7,152 nt of DNA from an uncultured Dialister sp. (lineage in GTDB: Bacteria > Bacillota > Negativicutes > Veillonellales > Dialisteraceae). The notes under the pieces were generated by a model that made no database searches, was not told where the DNA came from, and saw nothing but the letters and a program-made list of their open reading frames with translations. The stretch spans positions 1 to 7,152 of the forward strand of contig NZ_UPZP01000108.1 of NCBI RefSeq assembly GCF_900538805.1. Direction: 5' to 3'. The first letter of the stretch is position 1. The number at the start of each line of letters is the position of its first letter. The translations under genes and the position numbers were made by a program. Positions 1-5,279 of this stretch are shown here, piece by piece.

Positions 1-38
1 TTATAAACCATTAAAGACTCATCGCTAAAGCTTTTTGG

Positions 39-63
39 AACCCCCGGTCTAACCGGGGGTTTT
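39..63 (+). terminator. Rho-independent terminator of a gene left of the window
   Basis: A perfect 10-bp stem (39-48 pairing with 52-61) has a 3-nt CTA loop and a run of T at 60-63. The T run lies on the plus-strand side only, so it would end a plus-strand transcript entering from the left edge. No coding sequence is seen in bases 1-38. Confidence 0.75.
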
Positions 64-71
64 CTATAGAC

Positions 72-105
72 AAAAAAGCGTGGAGCCGAAGCTCCACGCC
101 TTTTA
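72..105 (-). terminator. Bidirectional hairpin terminator after the BI-1 gene
   Basis: A perfect 9-bp stem (78-86 with 91-99) closes a CGAA tetraloop. It is preceded by six A (72-77 region), which is a U run on minus-strand RNA, and followed by CTTTT on the plus strand. It lies 7 bases past the stop codon of the BI-1 gene, so its main role is probably to end that transcript. It may also back up the plus-strand terminator at 39-63. Confidence 0.8.
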
Positions 106-111
106 ATTTCC

Positions 112-816
112 CTATTTCCTGTCTCCGAAGAGGCGGAGGAGGTAAATGAAGATGTTAATGAAATCCAGGTACAGGGTGAGGGCGCCCATGATGGCTATCT
201 TCTGTCCTTCGTCGGTGGCCCGGGAATGATAGGTGAGGGCCAGGCGTTTGATGGACTGGGTGTCATAAATGGTGAGGCCCGTGAAAATCAGGATGCCGGC
301 GTAGGAAATAAGCATCTGCAGCAGGGTGCTGTCGAAGAAGAAACCCACGACCGTGGCCAGGATGATGCCGAAAAGTCCCATGAGGCACATATTTCCCAGC
401 TTCGACAAATCCGCCTTCGTCACATAGCCGTACACCGACATGATGCCGAAGGTGCCGGCGGTCATGAAGAACACGCCGCCGATGGAAGAAAGGGTGTAGG
501 TCAAAAATACCGCCGACAGGGTAATGCCATTCAGCACGGAATACACCAGAAACATGGCTGCCGCCGTTTTCAGGGACATTTTCCCCATGGCAGAGGACAG
601 GCGCCATACCAGGGCAAAGGTGGCCACGATGAGCACCAGGGTGCCGGTGCGGCTTCCCATGAAAAACCCCCGGAGCAGGGCGTTATCCGCCACGAACCAT
701 GCGCTGAATCCCGTCACCACCAGGGCGATGGCCATCCAGGCATACACATCCTTCATGAGACCGGGCATATTGATGGAAATACTTTTCTCCCGTTCCGCTG
801 TCAATTCGTCATACAT
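112..816 (-). CDS. Bax inhibitor-1 / YbhL-YccA family membrane protein
   Basis: A 234-residue integral membrane protein of the BI-1-like (TMBIM) family, related to E. coli YbhL/YccA and B. subtilis YetJ. About seven hydrophobic segments cover roughly residues 26-43, 57-75, 85-108, 113-132, 143-160, 168-186 and 209-229. The family-typical stretches NGITLS (about 96-101) and TIYDTQ (182-187) are present, as is a C-terminal LYLDFINIF (215-223). Asp185 and Asp218 correspond to the acidic pair that forms the pH-sensitive latch in YetJ. Family members are described as calcium leak channels or modulators of FtsH proteolysis; which applies here is unknown. The ATG at 816 is chosen because AAAGGAG lies 7 nt upstream (823-829); an in-frame extension to 879 has no ribosome site and adds residues not typical of the family. 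It lies downstream of, and on the same strand as, the WG-repeat gene. Confidence 0.93.
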   Translation of the reverse strand: MYDELTAEREKSISINMPGLMKDVYAWMAIALVVTGFSAWFVADNALLRGFFMGSRTGTLVLIVATFALVWRLSSAMGKMSLKTAAAMFLVYSVLNGITLSAVFLTYTLSSIGGVFFMTAGTFGIMSVYGYVTKADLSKLGNMCLMGLFGIILATVVGFFFDSTLLQMLISYAGILIFTGLTIYDTQSIKRLALTYHSRATDEGQKIAIMGALTLYLDFINIFIYLLRLFGDRK

Positions 817-864
817 AGAAAGACTCCTTTCTGAATGAAATATCTTATATCTATTTGAGAAAAG

Positions 865-891
865 AAGCGGCCTTCCCAACGAATGCCGCCC
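865..891 (-). terminator. Weak hairpin between the WG-repeat and BI-1 genes
   Basis: A 5-bp GC stem (867-871 with 885-889), extendable by two G-U pairs in minus-strand RNA, has a 13-nt loop and is followed on the minus strand by TTCTTTTC. It could end the WG-repeat transcript, whose stop codon is about 46 bases upstream. The long loop and interrupted U run make it a poor terminator. If the candidate promoter at 914-940 is used, this hairpin would lie in the BI-1 leader instead. Confidence 0.35.
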
Positions 892-913
892 TTTTATGGT
901 CTTTTATATTTAT

Positions 914-940
914 ATTGTAACACAACCTGTACAGTGTCAC
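914..940 (-). promoter_or_regulatory. Candidate sigmaA promoter for the BI-1 gene
   Basis: On the minus strand, GTGACA (935-940) and TACAAT (914-919) are each 5/6 matches to the -35 and -10 consensus, but the spacer is only 15 bp. It overlaps the stop codon of the WG-repeat gene and would give a leader of about 90 nt. Read-through from the WG-repeat gene is the alternative. Confidence 0.3.
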
Positions 941-2379
941 ATCATCTGTACATCCTTATACATGGGAGCTTTCACCCACTGCCCGTGAATATCCACAAGC
1001 CCCCAGAGTCCGTGGGATTTCACCGGTGCCAGGCCATGTCGGAAAGGCCGCGCCGCCTCTCCTTCCGGAAGGGTGAAAAGAATCTTTCCTTCCCGGTTCA
1101 GGGCATGGATTTTCTTTCCCTCTTCCATCCAGGCCAGCCCCTCTTCCGAATAGGGCTGCATGACGGCGCCGGAGGGAAGCTCACGAATGACGCCGCTTTC
1201 TCCGGCAAGCACCGTTTTACCGTCCATTTCATAAAGCACGCGGTCTTCTCCGAGGAACGTAATCCGGTCATACAGGAAATCCATGACCTGCCTGCCGTCC
1301 TCCAGGCGGAAAGCACCCATCTTTCCTTTTTCCTTATCCCTCAGGGTCACCAGCCCTTCCTCTTCATAGAGCATGCCGCCGGAAAGGTCATAGCGCCCCG
1401 GTGGGATGATATACTCTCCCTTCCGGTTTACGAAGCCCAGAAGGCCGTGGTTCTTCACGAAGGTGCCCCATTCTGTCATGGGATATACCTCATCGGAGCG
1501 GCTGTCCACCACGATACGTCCCTGCCGGTCCAGATAGCCCCGCTTCACGCCGTCATAGGAAAGAGGAAGCATTTCATCGCCTCCGCCGCTGCCGCCAAGG
1601 CCCCCAAGCACAGCCCCTGCCAGGGTGCCCCAGTTGAAACGGTTCACCTTCCGCCGGTACTCCGCCAGACCATCCTCATAGGGTCCCACGCTGTCAAATT
1701 CCGCGGTAAAAAGAAGTTTTCCCGACCCGTCGATGCCGCCCTTCCGTCCGTCGGAAAGCTGCACAAAAGCAATGCCCTCGCTGAAAGGCGCCAGCACCTC
1801 CCTATACAGCGGCGCCGTCACCCGATTTCCGCGGTCATCAAGAATACCGTATTTCCCCTTTTCCCTGTAAAAAGAAGGGCCCTCTTCTCTATCCGGAGAC
1901 GCCACGCGGCCGTCTGCGGTGATATAGGAAATCTTCTTTCCCTTCTTCACCTGAAACAGCCCATTTCCTTCATAGGAAATGGAATCCCAGAAAGCAGGAA
2001 CGATTTCATGTCCCTCCCGATCCAGGAGCCCCCAGCCCTTTTTATCCCGAAACGCAGCGGTGACACCGTAGTCATAAACATCACTTCCCCCCCTGCGCCG
2101 GTGAACATCACCGGGAAGGCCGTTCTTTGCTAGGTAGGGATACAGCAGGCCTCCCGCCGCCGGCGAAGAAGGCAGGTTCACCGATATATCGGAATGGGTG
2201 GTCTTTTTTGATGATTTCTCCCTCGTCTCCACCCTGCCTGTCTCGGCGGTGGAAACAGAGCCCTCCCGATGGATATGGGTATAAGAAAAAGCCGGTTCCT
2301 CTCCCCGGGCAGGAGAAAATGCAGCCGGCAGAAGCAGGAGGGATGTGATAAGCAGAATCTTTCCGGTTCTGTAGTTCAT
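937..2379 (-). CDS. Exported WG-repeat protein with glycine-zipper insertion
   Basis: A 480-residue protein with a Sec signal peptide: a short basic N-terminus (R4, K7), a hydrophobic core of about residues 8-21 and a likely cleavage after S-P-A at 24. After a Ser/Thr-rich linker (about 30-75) come degenerate WG repeats, the beta-rich units of the WG_beta_rep family: for example GWGLLDREGHEIVP (115-128), KYGILDDRGNRVTAP (176-190), GYLDRQGRIV (281-290), LGFVNRKGEYIIP (314-326) and GLWGLVDIHGQWVKAP (457-472). The ligand is unknown; such proteins are often secreted or surface proteins. Between repeats, residues 251-267 are Gly-rich with Gly at 251, 255, 259, 263 and 267. The start at 2379 is set by AAAGGA 6 nt upstream and by the signal peptide; an in-frame extension to 2556 would run through its own promoter. 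The gene is transcribed from the promoter at 2426-2454. Confidence 0.85.
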   Translation of the reverse strand: MNYRTGKILLITSLLLLPAAFSPARGEEPAFSYTHIHREGSVSTAETGRVETREKSSKKTTHSDISVNLPSSPAAGGLLYPYLAKNGLPGDVHRRRGGSDVYDYGVTAAFRDKKGWGLLDREGHEIVPAFWDSISYEGNGLFQVKKGKKISYITADGRVASPDREEGPSFYREKGKYGILDDRGNRVTAPLYREVLAPFSEGIAFVQLSDGRKGGIDGSGKLLFTAEFDSVGPYEDGLAEYRRKVNRFNWGTLAGAVLGGLGGSGGGDEMLPLSYDGVKRGYLDRQGRIVVDSRSDEVYPMTEWGTFVKNHGLLGFVNRKGEYIIPPGRYDLSGGMLYEEEGLVTLRDKEKGKMGAFRLEDGRQVMDFLYDRITFLGEDRVLYEMDGKTVLAGESGVIRELPSGAVMQPYSEEGLAWMEEGKKIHALNREGKILFTLPEGEAARPFRHGLAPVKSHGLWGLVDIHGQWVKAPMYKDVQMM

Positions 2380-2425
2380 AGAGCGTCCTTTCTGTTTAAA
2401 CGAATAATTTCGATATTGTATTTTT

Positions 2426-2454
2426 ATTATACTAAAATTTCCTCCCCCTGTAAA
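2426..2454 (-). promoter_or_regulatory. Strong sigmaA promoter of the WG-repeat gene
   Basis: On the minus strand, TTTACA (2449-2454), a 17-bp spacer and a consensus TATAAT (2426-2431) match the housekeeping promoter at 11 of 12 positions. Transcription would start near 2419, giving a leader of about 40 nt that carries the AAAGGA ribosome site. It is the best promoter in the window. It is back-to-back with the plus-strand promoter at 2473-2481. Confidence 0.85.
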
Positions 2455-2472
2455 CAGTCCCGCCCCTTCCTG

Positions 2473-2481
2473 TGATACAAT
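2473..2481 (+). promoter_or_regulatory. Extended -10 promoter of the small-protein/TM2 operon
   Basis: TGATACAAT is an extended -10 element (TGn followed by TACAAT, 5/6). No good -35 is visible at the usual spacing, which fits an extended -10 promoter. Transcription would start near 2488, about 28 bases before the first gene. The two divergent promoters are less than 60 bp apart and could compete or share a regulator. Confidence 0.55.
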
Positions 2482-2515
2482 AAAGAAAAGGACATCATTC
2501 CCAAAGGAGGCAGCC

Positions 2516-2701
2516 ATGGACATTTCAGAAGAAATCACCAAAATGAACCTGTACAAAACCTTCGAACCCTACATCGCCCCGTCGGTGACCATGAAGGAAA
2601 GGATGGCGGGAAACATCCGCCTCACCGAAAACGCCCCGGACGACGCCCGCCAGGCCCTTTCCAGATGGAAAGCCATGAAATTAAAGCAGCGTTTGTTCTG
2701 A
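2516..2701 (+). CDS. Small protein of unknown function (61 aa)
   Basis: I do not recognise this 61-residue protein. Support for it being real is a near-perfect ribosome site AAAGGAGG 5 nt before the ATG, an extended -10 promoter upstream, and tight coupling to the TM2 gene, whose ATG begins 13 bases after this stop. It has no signal peptide, membrane segment or Cys. The N-terminal part is acidic-polar with an aromatic patch (LYKTFEPYI, about 12-20); the C-terminal 20 residues are probably helical and strongly basic (SRWKAMKLKQRLF at the end). It could be a cytosolic partner of the TM2 protein, but this is inferred only from the gene pair. Confidence 0.7.
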   Translation: MDISEEITKMNLYKTFEPYIAPSVTMKERMAGNIRLTENAPDDARQALSRWKAMKLKQRLF

Positions 2702-2714
2702 TAGGAGGAAACCT

Positions 2715-3059
2715 ATGGATGCCACACTTGACAGCGAAGACATTTCCCTGCTGAACCAGCTTTCCGACAAGCAGAAAGACCAGGCCCTCACCCTCTACAC
2801 CGCCAGGGAGAAAAAGAAATCCACCGCCTACATCCTGTGGATTCTCTTCGGGGTGTACTACTTCTACCTGGGCCGCCCCTTCAAAAACATCCTCCTCTGG
2901 CTCCTCTGCTTCTGCGTCATCGGCGAAATCTGGTGGATTGTGGACCTCTTCCGCCTGTCCGGCATGGTGAAGAGAAAAAACAAGGAAATCCTGCTGGAGT
3001 GCATCAAAGAAGCCATGCAGCTCTATCCCGCCCCGCCATCTACGGATACCTATAAATAA
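2715..3059 (+). CDS. TM2-domain membrane protein
   Basis: A 114-residue protein with a TM2 domain: a basic stop (REKKK, 31-35) precedes a first membrane helix of about 37-53 ending in the family motif G-x-x-YFYLG (46-53). A short turn and a second helix of about 58-78 end in the conserved W-x-x-D-LF (W74, D77). A basic KRKNKE segment (86-91) follows. The N-terminal 30 residues are an amphipathic, probably helical cytosolic extension, and the tail is Pro-rich. TM2 proteins are common in bacteria and mostly uncharacterised. An AGGAGG site lies 6 nt before the ATG. It is the second gene of a two-gene unit with the 61-residue protein and is followed by terminators at 3071 and 3137. Confidence 0.88.
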   Translation: MDATLDSEDISLLNQLSDKQKDQALTLYTAREKKKSTAYILWILFGVYYFYLGRPFKNILLWLLCFCVIGEIWWIVDLFRLSGMVKRKNKEILLECIKEAMQLYPAPPSTDTYK

Positions 3060-3070
3060 AAAAGACACGA

Positions 3071-3097
3071 AAAAAGCCGCCCGAAGGCGGCCCTTTC
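3071..3097. terminator. Bidirectional hairpin between convergent genes
   Basis: A perfect 6-bp GC stem (3076-3081 with 3086-3091) closes a CGAA loop. The A run before it is a six-base U run on minus-strand RNA, so it is a better terminator for leftward transcripts, probably those of uraA that have crossed the 3164-3401 block. On the plus strand it is followed only by CCTTT. Confidence 0.6.
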
Positions 3098-3136
3098 CGG
3101 TCAATCACGATGTCTAATGGCATTATACCACATACC

Positions 3137-3164
3137 ACATCCCGCCTCCGGCGGGATGTTTTTT
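3137..3164 (+). terminator. Strong rho-independent terminator of the TM2 operon
   Basis: A 9- to 10-bp perfect stem (3137-3146 with 3150-3159) has a TCC triloop and a T run through 3164. It lies about 80 bases after the TM2 stop codon. No T run is present on the other strand. Confidence 0.82.
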
Positions 3165-3297
3165 AGTGGGCTGGGGATTGGTGGGACAGTGGGGAAGGTT
3201 CTTAAGATTGACCGGCCCCTACGGGGCTGAGGGTGGTGGTGGCGGCTGGCGCCGCAATTTATAGTCAGCGTTACGGGATAACCTTCCCGCCCCCATC

Positions 3298-3325
3298 GTC
3301 ATTCTGAGCGCCAGCGAAGAATCTC
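3298..3325 (+). repeat. Dispersed GTCATTCTGAGCG-type short element
   Basis: The stretch from GTCATTCTGAGCG to GAATCTC is a shorter version of the sequence at 6572-6609 read on the opposite strand: GTCATT, GAGCG, AGCGAAG and the TCTC end are shared, while about nine internal bases are absent here. From memory, such short elements occur in many bacterial genomes, often unannotated. Confidence 0.55.
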
Positions 3326-3353
3326 GGTACGCGGCGACATTGACTCTGGCTGG

Positions 3354-3401
3354 CACACCAGCCCACTAGCTCACTAACACACTAGCCCACCAGCCCACTA
3401 T
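3354..3401. repeat. Degenerate 8-bp tandem repeat next to the uraA stop
   Basis: Six contiguous 8-mers can be read: CACACCAG, CCCACTAG, CTCACTAA, CACACTAG, CCCACCAG and CCCACTAT. Inverted relatives (AGTGGGCT and similar) occur at 3165-3194. The array lies immediately after the uraA stop codon in the direction of uraA transcription. Confidence 0.6.
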
Positions 3402-3403
3402 CA

Positions 3404-4669
3404 TCACTCATTATTCGACATATGGGTTTTATCGAAAATCAGGAAGCAGATGGAGATAATCATGGCTACCACGGTGGCCAGGCCCATACCTTTGAGCTGC
3501 ACCGGACCCACCACGATGGTGGCGCCGGAGAGGCCGGAAATCATGGTCACTGCGGTGAGGATCAGATTTCTGGATTTCGTGTAATCCACTTTCTTTTCGA
3601 TGAGCATACGGATACCGGAAGCGGCGATGAAGCCGAAGAGGAGGATGCATACGCCGCCCATGACGGGAGTGGGGATGGCATGGATGAGAGCGGCGATTTT
3701 TCCGATGAAGGAGAAGATAATGGCGAAAATGGCTGCCCCTGCAATGACCCAGGTGCTGTATACGCCGGTCATGGCCATGACGCCCATGTTTTCACCGTAG
3801 GTGGTATTCGGCGTGGAACCGACGAAGCCGGAAATGATATTGGACAGGCCGTCCGCAAAAAGGGACCGATGGAGGCCGGGATCCTTAATCAGATTTCTTC
3901 CTACAATATCACTGGTCACAAAGAGATGGCCCAGGTGTTCCGCGAAAACCACGAACACCGCCGGCAGAATCATCATAATGGCGGACAGATTGAAATGGGG
4001 CGAATAGAAAGTGGGGAATGCCACCCAGGGCATTTCCTCCACATGGTGGAAATCCACCACCCCCATGAACACGGAAAGGATGTAGCCCGCAATGACGCCG
4101 ATGAGGATGGGGATGATGGAAATGAAACCCCGTCCCAGCACCGTAGCCAGAATAGTCACAACGAGGGTAAACATGGAAATGGTGATGGCCGTAGCAGAAG
4201 ACATGCCCTGGGGCTCACCGATAAATCCCGACATGGTCATGGCCAGCGGCGCCAGCTCCAGCCCGATGATGGCCACAATGGCACCCATGGCTGCCGGCGG
4301 GAACAGCACATCAATCCAGTGCACCCCCGCCTTCTTCACCAGAAAGGCCAGGAAAATGAAGCAGAGCCCGAAGGCAATGAATCCCCCCTGGGCATCGGCA
4401 TAGGACATGCCCGCCGTGGACGTCACCGCCAGCACCGGCGAAATAAAGGCAAAAGAAGATCCCAGATAAGCCGGCAGCTTCCATTTGCAGATGGCCAGGT
4501 ACAGCAGCGTGCCGATACCATTCATAAAAAGACAGGTGGCAGGGTCCACATTCAGCAGAAAAGGAACCAGCACCGTGGAGCCGAACATGGCAAACAAATG
4601 CTGCAGGCTCAGGGGAATGGTGGGCAGAATCGGAAGCCGTTCCTCCACCTCAATAATGCGTTTACTCAT
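3404..4669 (-). CDS. uraA: Uracil permease (NCS2 family)
   Basis: A 421-residue uracil:proton symporter of the NCS2 family in the inner membrane, close in length (E. coli UraA, 429) and sequence to UraA. Recognisable blocks, numbered from the ATG, are LSLQHLFAMFGSTVLVPFLL (about 21-40), PAYLGSSFAFISPVLAV (66-82), DVLFPPAAMGAIVAIIGLEL (120-139), AEHLGH (243-248), GSTPNTTYGEN (284-294), STWVIAGAAIFAI and the final ELKGM-like LKGMGLATVVAM. The uracil and proton ligands of UraA, a Glu in AEHxGH and a Glu in TYGEN, are both present (Glu244, Glu293). About 14 membrane segments are expected. The start at 4669 is preferred over an in-frame GTG at 4675 because GGGAGG (4679-4684) is 9 nt from the ATG but only 3 nt from the GTG. 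It is preceded by a possible attenuator (4700-4742). Confidence 0.95.
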   Translation of the reverse strand: MSKRIIEVEERLPILPTIPLSLQHLFAMFGSTVLVPFLLNVDPATCLFMNGIGTLLYLAICKWKLPAYLGSSFAFISPVLAVTSTAGMSYADAQGGFIAFGLCFIFLAFLVKKAGVHWIDVLFPPAAMGAIVAIIGLELAPLAMTMSGFIGEPQGMSSATAITISMFTLVVTILATVLGRGFISIIPILIGVIAGYILSVFMGVVDFHHVEEMPWVAFPTFYSPHFNLSAIMMILPAVFVVFAEHLGHLFVTSDIVGRNLIKDPGLHRSLFADGLSNIISGFVGSTPNTTYGENMGVMAMTGVYSTWVIAGAAIFAIIFSFIGKIAALIHAIPTPVMGGVCILLFGFIAASGIRMLIEKKVDYTKSRNLILTAVTMISGLSGATIVVGPVQLKGMGLATVVAMIISICFLIFDKTHMSNNE

Positions 4670-4699
4670 TTTCACTTTCCTCCCGGGAAAAAAGACTCA

Positions 4700-4742
4700 G
4701 AAAAAAGGAAGGCTTCTGAAATTGCAAAAGACCCTCCTTCCT
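4700..4742 (-). promoter_or_regulatory. Terminator-like attenuator hairpin in the uraA leader
   Basis: In minus-strand RNA, AGGAAGG (4742-4736) pairs with CCTTCCT (4712-4706). Inside, CUUUUG pairs with CAGAAG (six pairs, one G-U) across a CAAUUU loop, leaving a 5-nt AGGGU bulge on one side. Thirteen pairs are followed at once by U6, an intrinsic terminator. It sits about 30 bases before the uraA start with no room for a promoter between, so uraA must be transcribed through it. The CCUUCC arm could alternatively pair with the GGGAGG ribosome site. No PyrR-binding consensus was recognised. Confidence 0.6.
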
Positions 4743-4770
4743 GAATCACTGTAAAATTTTCATCCCTACC

Positions 4771-4799
4771 ATTTTATTCTTTTTGAAATGGAAATGCAA
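4771..4799 (-). promoter_or_regulatory. Candidate promoter of uraA
   Basis: On the minus strand, TTGCAT (4794-4799, 3/6) and TAAAAT (4771-4776, 5/6) are separated by 17 bp. It would give a leader of about 95 nt containing the terminator-like hairpin. It is the only reasonable promoter between that hairpin and the repeat block at 4801. Confidence 0.45.
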
Positions 4800-4800
4800 G

Positions 4801-5219
4801 GGCCGCTGCGGCCCGGGGTTCAGAGGGGGAAGGGGCGCGGCTGCGCCGCGGGTTGTGTAAAAGGGTTGTATTCGCTTCGCTCAGGGGGCGACAGCCGCCT
4901 TCGGCGGCTGAGGGTGGTGGTATCGCCATTGGACACACCTCCGGCGTGAGGGTTCAGAGGGTTCAGAAGGTTCAAAGGGTTCAGAGGGGAAGGTATCGCC
5001 CTTTGGGCGATAAATTTTATAATTCCGCTTCGCGGAATGGAACCTTTACAACCGCGCCTGCGGCGCGATGGAAATGCACAGCCTCTGCCGAAGGCGGCAT
5101 ATATACTCCCCTCTGAACCAGCCCGGAAGGCGGAGCCATTCCCGGGCAGAACCTGAGCCGTCAAGGGCGTCAGCCCAATGACGGCTTGAACCCGGGCGCC
5201 GAAGGCGCCTGAACCCTCT
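4801..5219. repeat. Non-coding hairpin-rich repeat block between dipeptidase and uraA
   Basis: No credible gene is seen here. Eight short palindromes with different stems and mostly 3-nt loops (TTC, TGC, TTT or GAA) lie at 4801-4813, 4836-4850, 4892-4910, 4994-5012, 5022-5038, 5053-5067, 5086-5099 and 5195-5209. The box GGTTCAGAGGG occurs at 4817-4827, 4951-4961 and 4978-4988, and inverted at 5109-5119; a shifted inverted copy CTGAACCCTCT is at 5209-5219. The block thus has inverted ends. It shares a 16-mer (4906-4921) with the block at 3164-3401. An open frame through it merely translates the 9-bp repeats. Confidence 0.6.
4950..4985 (+). repeat. 9-bp tandem repeat GGGTTCAGA x4
   Basis: Four contiguous 9-mers: GGGTTCAGA, GGGTTCAGA, AGGTTCAAA, GGGTTCAGA. 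Because 9 is a multiple of 3, one minus-strand frame reads LNP/LNL repeats that look protein-like but are explained by the repeat. Confidence 0.8.
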
Positions 5220-5236
5220 TGCCTCCGGGAATACCG

Positions 5237-5278
5237 CCCGTCTGACATCTATCTTCTATCGTCTAATTTCTATCTTCT
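5237..5278. repeat. Degenerate 7-bp tandem repeat next to the dipeptidase stop
   Basis: Read on the minus strand, six 7-mers follow the stop codon after one base: AGAAGAT, AGAAATT, AGACGAT, AGAAGAT, AGATGTC, AGACGGG. All begin with AGA. The position, just past a minus-strand stop, parallels the 8-bp array after uraA. Confidence 0.55.
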
Positions 5279-5279
5279 C

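Larger units (their letters stand above)
3164..3401. repeat. Non-coding repeat block with inverted ends, downstream of uraA
   Basis: No gene is seen here. The block is bounded by a perfect 11-bp inverted repeat TAGTGGGCTGG (3164-3174, and inverted at 3390-3400). Inside are two GC hairpins (3214-3228 with a TAC loop; 3242-3255 with a TGGC loop), a 16-mer GGCTGAGGGTGGTGGT (3225-3240) that recurs exactly at 4906-4921, the dispersed element at 3298-3325 and a degenerate 8-bp tandem repeat at the right end. It starts 2 bases past the uraA stop and would be transcribed as the uraA 3' UTR. It resembles a small non-autonomous repeat element, but no target duplication was identified. Confidence 0.55.

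Noticed and set aside
927..952. Two TGTACA palindromes 19 bp apart as a possible operator near the BI-1 promoter
   Set aside because: One lies within the WG-repeat coding sequence and six-base palindromes are too short to support an operator call.
883..2133. 416-codon plus-strand open frame
   Set aside because: Antisense to the WG-repeat gene; no ribosome site or recognisable domain, whereas the minus strand has promoter, ribosome site and signal peptide.
3422..4744. 440-codon plus-strand open frame rich in His, Gly and Asp
   Set aside because: It is the antisense of uraA, whose protein is unmistakable; composition is that of a reversed membrane protein gene.
4676..4800. PyrR-binding loop or purine-type riboswitch in the uraA leader
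   Set aside because: The PyrR-binding consensus and the conserved riboswitch core were not found; only the terminator-like hairpin can be supported.
4820..5248. 142-codon minus-strand open frame with LNP/LNL repeats
   Set aside because: Produced by the 9-bp tandem repeat and GC palindromes; no ribosome site, no family resemblance.
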